Assembly: GCA_930971385.1 (NCBI GenBank) | Contig: CAKNGB010000004.1 | Location: 29,921 to 93,920, forward strand | Source: an uncultured Clostridia bacterium | Lineage (GTDB): Bacteria; Bacillota; Clostridia; Christensenellales; UBA1242 | Length of the DNA: 64,000 bases | Reading direction: 5' to 3' | Shown here: positions 15,001-21,618 of the stretch, in pieces | Layout of the letters: every line of letters begins with the position of its first letter | How positions within the stretch are numbered: position 1 is the stretch's first letter | The notes under the pieces: model-generated | Told to the model about the DNA's origin: nothing | Seen by the model: only the letters and a program-made list of their open reading frames with translations | The model's database searches: none | Made by a program: the position numbers and the translations under genes

Positions 15001-17994
15001 TTTATCAATCGTGACGGCTCATATAACTACATTTTGCGTGATAATTCCACCGAACAGATGATTGAGATTGAAGTTTCTTCAGCAGATTTTGATGCTTCAA
15101 GCATTCTTCAAACAATGTTTGTGGCATTAACTTCAAATGAAGTGAACATCAACATCACTTCGTATATAGACTTTGACGGCTATCATGAATTAGACACTGA
15201 GGTTGGCAACATCACTTTGGTGGGCGAAAATGGCGAGACGGTTAACCAATTTGGCTATGTTGGTGGAACAAGAGTTCACTATGATGCAAACTCTTTTGAC
15301 CAAACAACAGGGCAAGCTAACAGTGTGAGAGATTTCACAGTGATTTCATACACTGGTCACGATGTTTATCTTAAAATCATGGCTGAAAAGAGTGGATATT
15401 ATTTCAGCAGTCTTGTGATTGACAGCACAAATGTCAGCGTGGTCAGAGTGAGCGAAGTGACAGAAAATGGCGGAACTTACTATATCTATCATCTTTTCAA
15501 CATCATCGGCTATGGCGCAGATGTTAACATTGATGTGCTGTTCAAGCCAAATAAATACATTCTTGATTTAACCTTTAATAACGAAAATGGCACTAAGGTT
15601 GACGGAGGCGACTTCTTCCTTAATAAGAGTGATGAGATGATAAGAAAAGTTTGGAGCGACGGCTCGAACTTCTCGGAGATGAAAGTGACAAGTTTTGCCG
15701 ATTCCTACTTCTCAATCACGGCATATGTTAAACTTGGTTTCATGCTTGACGAATATAATTTGTCGCTCACATATGACGAAGATGTGTTGACCATTTCCAA
15801 TATTGAAGTGGCAAGACTTGACTTCACAGATTCAGGCTATCGTTATGTTATCCATTTTGATGTTGAGGTGATCACGGCAAGCACAACGCTTTCCATAAAT
15901 CTAACCTCACAGACCTATTCCGTTCTTCTTGTGGATGAAGATTTAAATGGCGAGATTATTGCAAGAATAGATAATGTTCGATATCACACACCAATCGACT
16001 TAACGATTGCAAACGCCAACAACATTCACACCGATGTGCTTGAATTTAATGCAACACAATTAAATGTTGTTCAAGCTAAACAAGACTATTACTTTGGCGG
16101 TTACTACACCTACGACAACGGCAGAGGCTATCAATACATCAACTCCGAAGGAAACGCACTTGTCAACTTCCTGGAAACAGGCTACATTTTCGATGAAAAG
16201 ACTGGCACTTACATTATGAGCGAAAATGCTTACGAAGAAGAAAACGGCAACATTGTGATTTCGCTTTACTTATATTGGGTATATCTTAAAACACAGATAA
16301 CCTTTGAAATTATACCTGATGTTCAAATTAACGCCACCGCACAAGATATGATTGAAGGCGTTGATGATTATAACTCTTGGTTCAACGAGGATATGCCACT
16401 TTACATTGAAGTTGCTTTCGACACAGACATAACCATTGTTGCGCCAGAAATTTCAGGCTATAGATTCTATAAGTTTGTCATACAACAACGCGATGTTAAC
16501 AACAACGCCTTGACAGATGTGGAAAGTTTCTCTGAAAGCGTGCCTTGGTCAACAAATGCATACGACAGAATCATCAGCATGAACATTCAAATATACTACT
16601 TTGCTCGCGTGGATGTTCAAATCTACGGCGGTAATGTGGAAGTGGCAATCTCGCAAGATGTTCAAGACGCAAGAGCGCAAAGTTTGAATGCAGAAGGCTT
16701 TGTTGACACCACCATGAATTTCACACTTTCTGCTCAAAACTATGATGGCTACACAATTAGATATTGGCAGAACCTTTCCACTGGCGAAAGATACACAAGT
16801 GTTTCTTCCATAACCACGCAGATAATTGCACGCACAACTTTCCTCTTGTATGTTCAAGGGCAACAAGTCACACTCATGTTTAATGAATATGACGCCACAA
16901 ACGGCAGAATCATGATGATGCAAATCAACTCTCCAACAGGAACGCAGGAAATGCGAACGCTTGGCGCCTATGTTAACGACAGTTTTGTTAAACTTTTAAA
17001 CACAACAAATGTGGCTGTTGGCGACAGAGTGACTTTCATGATGGAAATCGACTATGGTTATGTTGTGGATTGGAACATTGAAAACGTCACATTAACAAAC
17101 ATAACCACCAACTACTATTACTTTGAAATGGAAATCACGCAGGATATGGCAAATTCACGCATACAGGTTATTCCAACCTTTAGTGGCAACAGTGTGGCAT
17201 TCTATGTTTCACTTGAATTTGCAGATAAAGACATAATCTATAACGCAAACGACACTAACAACGCAACTTTTGCTGGCTACACAGTTTACAACGGCTTGCA
17301 AACAAATGTGGTTGAAAGCGGCTTGAATTCTGATATTTCAATAAGCATTATTTCGTATAGTCGCTATGATGTATACAGAATTTTAATCCTCACAAGAGAA
17401 GGCACAATTGATGTGACGGAAAATTACAACTATGACAGCAACATCCTAAGTTTTACAAGGGGATTTTTAAGTGAAAATGACCTTGCAGGCTCGCTTATGA
17501 TGACGGTTGAGTTTGAAAGACTCTATCACACAGCCTCACTCATGGAAGAAATTGGCAACGGCACAAATGAAAGTCCATATGAAATTAACAGCGTTGAAGC
17601 TTTGACCTATTACATGGAAAAAATCAATAATGGCGAGCAAAACGCACAGGGCTTAAATTATGCTCACGCAAGTTATATCTTAACTGCCGACATCGACCTT
17701 GTGGATAAGTTCTGGACGCCAATTGGAACAGAGGAAAATCCATTCAACGGAACCTTCAACTTTAACGGACATTCAGTTTTAAACATCTATCATGCAGTGC
17801 CTTATAATCCAACATACTATAGCGGATTGTTTGGAGTGATTGGAAATGATGTGAATATCATTTTGAATGTTCAAAATTATTGGTATATCTTTGTTATCAT
17901 TGCAATCGTCATTGTGCTTATCATTCTTCTCATCATTCTTCTTGTTTACAACAAAAAGAAGAAAGAAAAACGAGAGGAACTTGTGACAAAGTGA
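1..17994 (+). CDS. Giant repeat-rich surface protein, C-terminal ~5,997 residues (5' end outside window)
   Basis: The frame is open at base 1, so the true start lies upstream. The visible part begins with GLUG-type repeats (GGLVGS, GGILGY, GGIVGF; nt 1-450). A segment of the form G-NPYLIYTAEDL ... W-PIG follows at about nt 845-1170. InlB-type B repeats (W-AKEYNI, ITLYATW) lie at about 5240-5830 and again near 13470-13810. A central MBG/YDG block has four KVYDG-like motifs near 9258, 10423, 11591 and 12160. A second NPYEI ... W-PIG segment sits at about 17555-17870. The protein ends in one hydrophobic helix (nt 17880-17945) and a Lys-rich tail. No LPXTG is seen, so the helix is the probable anchor, with nearly the whole chain outside the cell. 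By family analogy it is an adhesin or surface stalk; the ligand is unknown. The reading frame is intact throughout the window. Confidence 0.9.
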   Translation, partial: GLVGSAIGATISNSVNHASVVGGINVGGLVGSTNNNVSISESFNEGTISSSYSQSSGTQNINVGGLVGSESSLTTSSYLNITNSYNAGSVVVRSINTNAGGILGYASTTSNRNYFKLQSVYNKGDFNLTSLSSGSTSPNVYVGGIVGFGANPTGTTITNGLIENAFNVGNVAQGANEYYIFSEIINYSSSQCSLENVYYDYDAILVEGGYDGEDYNYAIRTAHLDGKATNIDFVVNTLNFSSSIWAINNEFNDAYPYLINTIDIGLANGDNNTTSSSLWLGGGTQDNPYLIYTAEDLARVADRYNGKISGALSKDTNGITYFSLQNSLDLSSKAWDPIGINGYDFENAVFDGNNFTITGINCSLQVEYGEAVGLFGSIDNAIIRDVIVGEFRYIGQSSTSPDLATLVGEMNDSYVINCADFSDTGEYSIYSSTNSYIIYGKNNLSGTNVRANITSGNSTSRGYLVSINTDGGAYYDVCGAGGVYSVHKGVPEFIITGSTVYGTMFEEIGALDPNYIIDLPTDTLSDQSEQITSNTIVKEGYRINGFLISGTGVSFTEQTLCTSYLYNLVSNGIIAQWQEMPDVEYKIYYNPYERFYNSVNSSYYSGVTGQNGGNEEDKYISIEGAYNTFWSVAEFNRTLTDEIGEGELSREGYEVVGIWEEITTNSLDPNSPTFEYGGENIYESGGSTTGFFLNSSDNYFIEWEGVENYNITFTLLDAATKNDIDYLDRFTWEEAVESVVVSGTTRATTRYSRNDGNLNSDGVYNFSYNAGDVDKYGEEIYITITLRNGFMFDTYLDDLTANGFVNEDGGDINYIGSYGQMRKNRAVQLTNDFGQYYVVYTLSQFVGEGEFELCVRRTGNDFDLTVDKEVKFVLTMPTKPENPNYLEVLTSEGFVSVGTYNQAIGAAFSNNSLYFGLNMFDNYMIVTNNNFGFGDVTALERVGGESLYLTINENEYFIVRDVSTSSYYAYELSFDEATNVSTMSLYLVEGTESSGGLSAYALEQSISYGNYTFEFIDRLASISYDSDEQTSDTQSYYNINFLTNAEFGLVFSTEAEDVILTDYGGEPIDENGDGEFEVLVHAEDVDDAYQKIYYDFSRAKAGGNNFYSLDAYIGSAAGDDSNYINVSTANTTARFYVQLVDENGNQLLTDRELPSVYITNSNNVLVDAISNPVRVNTYAQNDFIEFTIVNTYDYQWAFRGNIGDEILFNELSETLEPGVNMYINIISTDDDGALDQYPEREEGIEPVHSYFEVISAQTGGNDRQNKTAYSFYLYYNYYGQAFALPSFDFMITFVVKEVEYGVMVETKFRQEDTPTSPLYDDDTHTSELKVDDESSQGTSIKLHSDNGFSLSTSAITNLENPNAYQGYNFYGFRLYDEEFDTYTYLTLGGTEFDTGSDTIADLAREYGGYLDDGEYNLSSATKTDGFMYFDADADRYMFRIQSIYTSKDVSYIATMDRYAIDHYNGWEEEGNPDYRYYYRTEALSNSLAEGSLVEGIYYYSNNPTNASGLIDDLVEGNNFVFEMQANGFSRYYRFVGVALMTRENYYGTQGNKGAEIFYQTFYAEDNGAVTIAQDLDGNDVMTFNAEALKEIFYNDIVELENQTIYLVPIIEQKTLLVNITSGIDLDVADIDGNQIPADETVQLKFYYNEQTNLEFNAEYLKQTTAPQAEYNRYYLVSDMDSVVLNEHFYDVIGYYANGWIVNDTTPIALTYHRIDRTYFTSDFAVSEDSENFGQYDYEITISRTWTANTYTINFNSADQGETGSSVYGVATGRTESVVATYGIGVILPENGFAITGYSFVEWNTQIDGEGDSYQPNEDVSNLRTGEEGDDEITLYAIWEAKEYNIRLVFNSGTYQGEEEHIISGITYNTAITGLSDIVPERNGFIFDGYFLPADNDVKLEYFRVSDGAILNTGISGFVDYTTGDYTEEEMASMGAITLYATWIYDGEADVSVENSFTTSYTGVQTNVPLSYFNFQGTNITIGEELTCIYDDVEVSMEFANNDDVSYSNNNFILQNINVGNYSINGTITLTDSSERYSNGRLQVLYFTLNFEITVADLSLAPRDDYSLQLANIKYLVGEIENSETVASYQSFGTFEALANSVKANDESTIDLTYDQIYEYQFMKYFLLLNSTAGEFNEIRNWNYEDYLTYFDNTTYYGQDENVEDLEGVRQERKEVMANSLMLFSYDILNQTSEYTLFSSEGGTYVYSPAQFEMSSTTSQTVNSDVSISSIATIAPYNMTPNNSYEVRAYIEGNTSGILNNYSILVDTSGRNYITLGYAYMLVDVLKISNRSGVDSTFFNVNAETVSVDWTAPDEEEYIFSDYLDYYYYQTDSNLYVHLEITTSNTGNADVDTLFNFYDSDNYLIVNNARVINRTAIPYSVSANYNVILDESFNFTIYNINDTSRISLDSSFLTKDEDGFIMNLDLPEELTEELFVVTGITYSLDGASTLTISNENGLDNGRYFSEDGGTLLLILENNNSANPVIYSGGAVTGINISVSSAYLNEYTRIIGFGQEEIYEFTGEGTVGSDFVINTEELEYEEGVLTELTFYATYSDLVYVEYDMNLPIDDGRVYSYLQLGVDTADDVLMVTADYLELSRLMFVESSGNEISYEQIFTGSNGEYVGYTSNIFAPIMFKAYWRIGEISVNNLGLTFTESVGALNEVYATEVGQLYDDENEMFTYSYEIIFNNGVVARSDSFYTLVLELENGGSLLDNGTYTIRITVKIKDEYAGILDEGSGTSITNEEISFVVDLKPIRIIGATLEGETPITYDGADHILEIGVNLTYEIYNSETGEYETQTNLYGYGQTGGFEIQITNNSLPVTSLINAGTYEIVFAIDENFYENNGTNLTFEYVIDKYNLDLSAYEIALSKKFNAQDGNLTFNLYAVEQITLNLNREQGEDIGEYDLFLTSFTSLNNNNFTVSFDDVMLYDGETDFEENLTSTVVGSFTITASDVLRLSWTATEENPQNLEVEYDVNGYTAHLDSNGNLVILAGAETAKTIALSLYDVSEGSEITREEILNIIRPLLSAIQISFYNSEPISTAINSALYTFLATSENNEINNYYTDVAFATDYSMQIVGQEIDVSTFNFDKVYDGTDVLYLDTLGNRIEDLETYSGVYITATYSDYHARNNMTVRLMLSATEGNNYGNYALSESLTTGSILKRDATLTFTMDSTYTYGELNSSMLSNVNLSGDTFGISVTDSDENLTSIFEISSYNLVLGLTNANGVNMNPQGYFYASEANYTLSIGSSTFDDFNFTAVNLPSFTITPYEYNIQIPESYIVISVLDEVASYYPETRTYTETGDTFEVQYVPVGAVQGVRGLYDLTLNSTTYANGNITVNINEDNNGFEISRETNAIYLEIQDTLILTQKYTGSAYSLQVTLEDFTLQIEAGENQLSSEIRFFSVSGENTKVYLEESALSDITSLNIFYSENQTSFENAGAYKLSLSSQSENYPTITLADNYYFTINPKGIDLQGMTFTKVYDGTNTLTITEFDGKVSGDDVELIGVFAGVNANENLNITFYLSGQDAINYVLVNDTFTGSILQADATIALSETSYQYGYINANSELEFVVTAENGITVSSTQYTVSNVQISNASYSTSNNLNVNTYQVSLQVESTNYNITIANGDTLELNIIPYKLDFLFTTDGLYMTTYSSDESRLNQFERNYGTPFGDTIMMRYTREVGSIVGYYHITDGEVVDNRNYTVSSVSDTSPNGAYRIVASTGRLYLLASELDEITSSNLDEGRILSMTYDGITYDQIEFVNNQEEETYLLRLTSSQNLGASREFAVNIYGYDETSLSYQKLGIYDSSITAQFRFENMSGALNVGDYMLYVDSYNCDNFDIVFGKNNTVSPFVARVNPIELYFGSTTISKVFDNKEAILSYVNASDVLNGILVGDEMSLTITFYDEEDNVAIYAGDNYRIEAVGNNSNYHINLTTSLGTQVVGQITKAPLDVYVESVSAIYGNSYNLNTFYFDLGEITDYDTSRISFSLSVASPNNSTSGHLEVGEYMLNYEFTSNDFEINSFISDGTANAQLLATLTITARTLSIAQTDTSLNEIFTKAYDGNVDIEITDGSQVMFGLSNLVAGDNVEVSSASFEDAMIGTGKNVNFVLGGDDALNYVVTPYRYGTILAVTVNLTFDYGERDGETIVSDVELAGRELISTLNYPFTSSRNLTSNSQDALTSTTNNFPISLSGREGSTFSHWSMNFSVTDGTDEYNFLQSAITSANMNASYNAGVYEVTVGNDSKTVSFLTYLFENDTNNYLGYYYASPENADGINIEFVANWTGDTYNINVQLQDENGTYSTSFASVQVDDDNMTTASYTSTRDYGARVEITVSLNDYANIIGFFNSTTGEEYFNGDEENNVQIEIGEDTATFVINSLQDHLYLAIKFSYDDVSITLDLTDYTGDITVSGDFIETTNNLYVWNTTYDQISAMTASGLDVIEYLGFEVSAFTFNNADQVSSIDFDTTLLSNYILRNDITGAYEILITPEFIGEEVTVILDYNHDEAQNKEILVRYQSTLDSSHDWEETPIRAGYDFAGWFSDGVRYEGVTVLNTTETLTLVAEWTIQRNTVSLTLDEHITFANSNFTYREDNGTYIFESLTFGENLEFELTLSDGYEIDTISYRTENENGDVAYGENGQTVSVSYSVPAPPAVFITATSAPLSNTITFSGEHFQVSAETANGEEITVTENSFDVASDVDVVVEITMETGYNFINLTSTSDISFTYNENNGAVTVEISGITSDVTFTVQSEARLNTVSIIFDDNEVIDTVVISGVETENYSTQIRTGETLDVYVLYIAGYRMDNADSAEFTTSFEAVSDGNNAYFGYFHIQVSSIATDGEVVVSSTRESYTITVETIVYDENMEIVTGTDNTATVNGSASASALFNTSVTLSATAGTQGDYSFAGWSRDGQNIFSNENPHNYVVMSNETIYAVFSTREFTINLVAYDVYTLNDGTGVEEIYQPITSAEFYLDDTLTPITSMTLFYGASTTIYLRVPDGYTYSGFGFINRDGSYNYILRDNSTEQMIEIEVSSADFDASSILQTMFVALTSNEVNINITSYIDFDGYHELDTEVGNITLVGENGETVNQFGYVGGTRVHYDANSFDQTTGQANSVRDFTVISYTGHDVYLKIMAEKSGYYFSSLVIDSTNVSVVRVSEVTENGGTYYIYHLFNIIGYGADVNIDVLFKPNKYILDLTFNNENGTKVDGGDFFLNKSDEMIRKVWSDGSNFSEMKVTSFADSYFSITAYVKLGFMLDEYNLSLTYDEDVLTISNIEVARLDFTDSGYRYVIHFDVEVITASTTLSINLTSQTYSVLLVDEDLNGEIIARIDNVRYHTPIDLTIANANNIHTDVLEFNATQLNVVQAKQDYYFGGYYTYDNGRGYQYINSEGNALVNFLETGYIFDEKTGTYIMSENAYEEENGNIVISLYLYWVYLKTQITFEIIPDVQINATAQDMIEGVDDYNSWFNEDMPLYIEVAFDTDITIVAPEISGYRFYKFVIQQRDVNNNALTDVESFSESVPWSTNAYDRIISMNIQIYYFARVDVQIYGGNVEVAISQDVQDARAQSLNAEGFVDTTMNFTLSAQNYDGYTIRYWQNLSTGERYTSVSSITTQIIARTTFLLYVQGQQVTLMFNEYDATNGRIMMMQINSPTGTQEMRTLGAYVNDSFVKLLNTTNVAVGDRVTFMMEIDYGYVVDWNIENVTLTNITTNYYYFEMEITQDMANSRIQVIPTFSGNSVAFYVSLEFADKDIIYNANDTNNATFAGYTVYNGLQTNVVESGLNSDISISIISYSRYDVYRILILTREGTIDVTENYNYDSNILSFTRGFLSENDLAGSLMMTVEFERLYHTASLMEEIGNGTNESPYEINSVEALTYYMEKINNGEQNAQGLNYAHASYILTADIDLVDKFWTPIGTEENPFNGTFNFNGHSVLNIYHAVPYNPTYYSGLFGVIGNDVNIILNVQNYWYIFVIIAIVIVLIILLIILLVYNKKKKEKREELVTK

Positions 17995-18047
17995 AAGAAA
18001 TATAATAATTCTCAAACATTCTAAATATAATAAAACAAGGAGAAAAC

Positions 18048-18809
18048 ATGAAAATTTTCCTTGTTTTATTTTTAATGGGGCTGGTGCAAGGCTTGACCGA
18101 ATTTTTGCCAGTTTCGTCCAGCGGACATTTGGTGCTTCTGTCGGAAATCTTTGGCGTGGAAGAAAGTTTATTTATAAGCATTCTTCTTCATGTTGCCACA
18201 CTTCTTTCCATTGTGGTTGTTTTTTGGAAGGATATTTGGGAACTTGTTAAACATCCACTTTCAGAAAAAGCCATGAAACTTGTTGTTGCCACCATTCCAA
18301 CTTGCATAATTGTGCTGTTTTTAATGCCTATTGTTAAATCGTCGTTTGGCGGAGCATTTTTGCCATATTGTTTTTTAATAACTGCTGTTCTTTTGTTTGC
18401 GACAGAACTTTTAACAAAAAACAAGCAAACGGAAGGCGTTGGGTATAAGCAAGCGCTCATCATGGGAATTGCACAGGGTTTTGCTGTTTTTCCAGGCATC
18501 TCGCGCTCAGGTTCCACCATTTGTGCAGGGCTTCTTGCAGGTGCAGATAAAAAAGAAAGTGCCAAGTTTTCCTTTTTGATGAGTGTGCCAATCATTTTGC
18601 TTTCGCTTATTATGGAAATTTATGAAGTTTGCACAGGCGCGATAACCATAAATTATCCTGTTTTTGCCATAATAATAGCCTTTGTTGTTGCTTTTTTAAG
18701 TGGTATTTTTGCCATAAAATTCATGATGAAACTGACCGAAAAAGGTGGACTGAAGTGGTTTTCCATTTATCTTCTTTGTTTAGGCATTGCCACTTTCTTT
18801 TTAATTTAA
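18048..18809 (+). CDS. uppP: Undecaprenyl-diphosphate phosphatase (UppP/BacA)
   Basis: A 253-residue polytopic membrane protein of normal family length. It has the two signature motifs of UppP: QGLTEFLPVSSSGH (residues 14-27) and PGISRSGST (149-157). UppP removes a phosphate from undecaprenyl diphosphate to recycle the lipid carrier for peptidoglycan and wall polymers; its overproduction gives bacitracin resistance in other species. The start has an AAGGAG ribosome binding site eight bases upstream. It lies 53 bases after the giant surface gene on the same strand and could be cotranscribed with it. No terminator is obvious after it. Confidence 0.96.
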   Translation: MKIFLVLFLMGLVQGLTEFLPVSSSGHLVLLSEIFGVEESLFISILLHVATLLSIVVVFWKDIWELVKHPLSEKAMKLVVATIPTCIIVLFLMPIVKSSFGGAFLPYCFLITAVLLFATELLTKNKQTEGVGYKQALIMGIAQGFAVFPGISRSGSTICAGLLAGADKKESAKFSFLMSVPIILLSLIMEIYEVCTGAITINYPVFAIIIAFVVAFLSGIFAIKFMMKLTEKGGLKWFSIYLLCLGIATFFLI

Positions 18810-18873
18810 GTCTTTCTTGAAATGCGTGCATAAATTTTTTTGGACAACGATATATTGTTAAAAAGGGAGAAAA

Positions 18874-21519
18874 ATGGAGTTCTATAAATTTTCGGCTGAT
18901 GAGTGTTTAAAAAAGTTCTCGTCCAGTATGTTTGGACTTTCAAACAACGAGGTTCAAGTAAGGCTTAAAGACAGCCAAAGCCTTTTAATTTCCAAGCAGA
19001 AAAAAAGCAATCTTTTCCTTAAATTTTTGGCTCAACTCAAAGAACTTATGGTGCTTATTCTTCTTTTTTCTTCGCTCATTTCCATAATCATTGGCGCGAT
19101 TGAAGGCTCTTCCAGTGAAATTGTGGACGGAGTTATCATTCTTGGCATTGTTGTTATGAATGCCATTTTCGGCGTGGTGCAGGAACATAAAACAGAAAAG
19201 GCAATTGAAAGTTTAAAGAAAATGACGGAAGCCGAAACGCTGGTCCTTCGAGATGGCAAGGTGGAAAAAATTCCAAGTAGCCAGTTGGTGCATGGCGATA
19301 TTGTTGTTTTGGAAGCAGGAGCAATTGTGCCTGCTGATGTCAGAATTTTGGAAAGCACAAATTTAAAAGTTAATGAATCAACCCTTACGGGCGAAAGTAA
19401 CGCGGTTTCCAAAAGTGCAGAGGTTGTCTATCACGAAAATAAGGCGATTGCCGACAGAAAAAACATGGCGTATTGCGGAAGTGTGGTGGAAAATGGACAC
19501 GCGAAGGGCTTGGTGGTGGCGATAGGAAAAGAAAGCGAGTTCGGTAAAATTGCGGAAAGTTTAAAGGAAACTAAGAAAGAACTGACGCCTCTTCAAAAAA
19601 ACATTCAATCGGTTGGTAAAATTCTCACATACCTTATTCTTTTAATTGCCACAGTCACTTTCATATTAGAGGTTATTGCAAGACCAAATGAAATTTTAAA
19701 CGCCTTTTTAACCGCGGTGGCAATTTCGGTTGCTGCCATTCCAGAAAGTATGCCAGCCGTTATCACAATCATCATGAGTTTAGGAATCGCGCAACTTAGC
19801 AAGCAGAAAGCAATTGTGAAGAAAATGCACGCGGTGGAAACGCTTGGGTGTTGCGATGTTATTTGCTCCGACAAGACTGGAACAATCACACAAAACAAGA
19901 TGACAGTTAAAGAAATTTATGCAAATTTTGAGGAAAACTCGGAATTTTTCAACTTGCTTCTTCACGATATGGCGCTTTGCAACAATGGGCAAATGGGGAA
20001 GGAGGGCTATATTGGCGAATCCACCGAGGTCGCGCTTTTAAACTACGCCAAACTTAGAGGCGTGAAAATGGAGAAGTTAGATTTTCCACGCATTTATGAA
20101 AATCCTTTCACCTCCGACAGAAAGATGATGTCCACGCAAAACATTTTTAATGGAAAAAAAGTGCTTTTTGTTAAAGGCGCGCTTGACAGGGTGTTAGGCA
20201 GATGTTCAACAATTGCCACTTGTGACCAAGTTGTGCCAATAACAGAGGTTGAACGAAAAAAGATAATGAAAATGAACGCAGATATGTGCAAAAATGCCTT
20301 ACGCGTTTTGGCGTTTGCCTATAAGGAAGGCGAAAGCACCGAGGAAGAAAATTTAACTTTTCTTGGCATTTGTGGAATGCAAGACCCCCCTCGTCCAGAA
20401 ATCACGTTGGCGGTGGAAAAGTGCCGTGGTGCTGGAATGCGTGCTGTGATGATAACCGGCGACTATAAAGACACCGCTTTTGCCATTGCAAAGCAAATTG
20501 GAATTGTTAAAAATGAAAGCGAAGTTATGTCTGGTGAAGAGATTGATAAATGTTCTGATGAGGAATTTTCTAAAGTTGTGGAAAGGATAAGCGTTTTTGC
20601 TCGTGTTTCGCCAGCACACAAAGTTAGAATTGTGGAAGCGCTTAAAAAGAATGGACATAATGTGGCAATGACTGGCGACGGCGTCAACGATGCTCCAAGC
20701 ATGAAAAAAGCAAGCATAGGCATTGGCATGGGCAAAAGTGGCACCGATGTCACAAAAGAAGTGGCAGATTTAATCATCACTGACGACAATTTTGCCACTA
20801 TTGTTGTGGCTGTGGAGCAGGGCAGAAAGATATACAGCAACATTCAAAAAACCGTCAAATTTCTTTTCTCTGCCAATATGGCGGAAATTCTTGCTCTCTT
20901 TTTCATAACCATCCTCTTTCCAAACCACACCTTTCTTTTGCCAGTGCAAATACTGTTTATAAATCTCATCACCGACTCGCTTCCAGCCATAGCGCTTGGC
21001 GTTGAGAAAGTGGAAAGCGGTGTGATGAAGGAAAAACCGCGAAGTCAAAAAAGTGGCTTGTTTTCAAACGGCGTGGGTGTCAGCATAGTTGTGCTTGGCA
21101 TGATTCAAACCTTGCTCACTCTTGGCGCCTACATTTTTGGCTTGTTTATGTATAACGAAAGTGTGGCAATGACCATGGCGTTCTACACTTTAAACCTCAT
21201 ACAACTATTCTATATGTTCACCGCACGCACAAAAGAGTGTTGCTTTAAATCTAATCCATTTAAAAACAAATTTTTCTCTCTTGCACTTGGTGCTGGGCTT
21301 GGGCTTCTAGTTCTCATTGCAACAACTGGCTTTAAAGACTTACTAAAACTTTCCTCGCTTGATGCGTCTTGTTGGATAATCGTTCTTCTTTTATCAATTT
21401 CAATTATCTTTATTGGTGAAATATATAAAGTTGTTGAACGCAAAATAAATTTGAAAAAAGAGAATAAAAACACTTTAAAAATCAAGAAAAATCGGAAAAA
21501 AGCAATAAAAATTTCCTAA
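18874..21519 (+). CDS. P-type cation ATPase, type IIA (calcium-transporting) family
   Basis: 881 residues, the usual length of bacterial SERCA-like pumps. In order: N-terminal cation ATPase domain; paired helices M1/M2 (about 57-100); actuator domain with TGES (172-175); M3/M4 with PESMP (290-294); phosphorylation site DKTGT with Asp333; nucleotide-binding domain; hinge TGDGVNDAP; and C-terminal helices. SANMAEI in M5 and NLITDSLPA in M6 carry the Asn, Glu, Thr and Asp expected of calcium ligands, so calcium export is the likely role. Odd point: M4 reads PESMP where most relatives have PEGLP; the ligand Glu is kept. A GGGAG site precedes the ATG. The tail after the last helix is Lys-rich. A terminator follows. 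Confidence 0.93.
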   Translation: MEFYKFSADECLKKFSSSMFGLSNNEVQVRLKDSQSLLISKQKKSNLFLKFLAQLKELMVLILLFSSLISIIIGAIEGSSSEIVDGVIILGIVVMNAIFGVVQEHKTEKAIESLKKMTEAETLVLRDGKVEKIPSSQLVHGDIVVLEAGAIVPADVRILESTNLKVNESTLTGESNAVSKSAEVVYHENKAIADRKNMAYCGSVVENGHAKGLVVAIGKESEFGKIAESLKETKKELTPLQKNIQSVGKILTYLILLIATVTFILEVIARPNEILNAFLTAVAISVAAIPESMPAVITIIMSLGIAQLSKQKAIVKKMHAVETLGCCDVICSDKTGTITQNKMTVKEIYANFEENSEFFNLLLHDMALCNNGQMGKEGYIGESTEVALLNYAKLRGVKMEKLDFPRIYENPFTSDRKMMSTQNIFNGKKVLFVKGALDRVLGRCSTIATCDQVVPITEVERKKIMKMNADMCKNALRVLAFAYKEGESTEEENLTFLGICGMQDPPRPEITLAVEKCRGAGMRAVMITGDYKDTAFAIAKQIGIVKNESEVMSGEEIDKCSDEEFSKVVERISVFARVSPAHKVRIVEALKKNGHNVAMTGDGVNDAPSMKKASIGIGMGKSGTDVTKEVADLIITDDNFATIVVAVEQGRKIYSNIQKTVKFLFSANMAEILALFFITILFPNHTFLLPVQILFINLITDSLPAIALGVEKVESGVMKEKPRSQKSGLFSNGVGVSIVVLGMIQTLLTLGAYIFGLFMYNESVAMTMAFYTLNLIQLFYMFTARTKECCFKSNPFKNKFFSLALGAGLGLLVLIATTGFKDLLKLSSLDASCWIIVLLLSISIIFIGEIYKVVERKINLKKENKNTLKIKKNRKKAIKIS

Positions 21520-21533
21520 AAGTAAAAAATTTT

Positions 21534-21578
21534 AATAAGGATGTTTCAAAAAATGTGTAAACATCTTTATTTTTTTAA
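21534..21578 (+). terminator. Intrinsic terminator after the P-type ATPase
   Basis: Thirteen-base arms (21534-21546 and 21559-21571, one G-T pair) with a 12-base loop, followed by a run of T. It separates the ATPase from holB. Confidence 0.8.
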
Positions 21579-21583
21579 AACAA

Positions 21584-21612
21584 TTTACATTTCCTTAAAA
21601 GTGTGATAAAAT
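21584..21612 (+). promoter_or_regulatory. Promoter of holB operon
   Basis: TTTACA (21584-21589), 17 bases, then TAAAAT (21607-21612). The start codon A is seven bases beyond the -10 box, where transcription would begin, and no ribosome binding site is present. Confidence 0.7.
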
Positions 21613-21618
21613 ATATTC

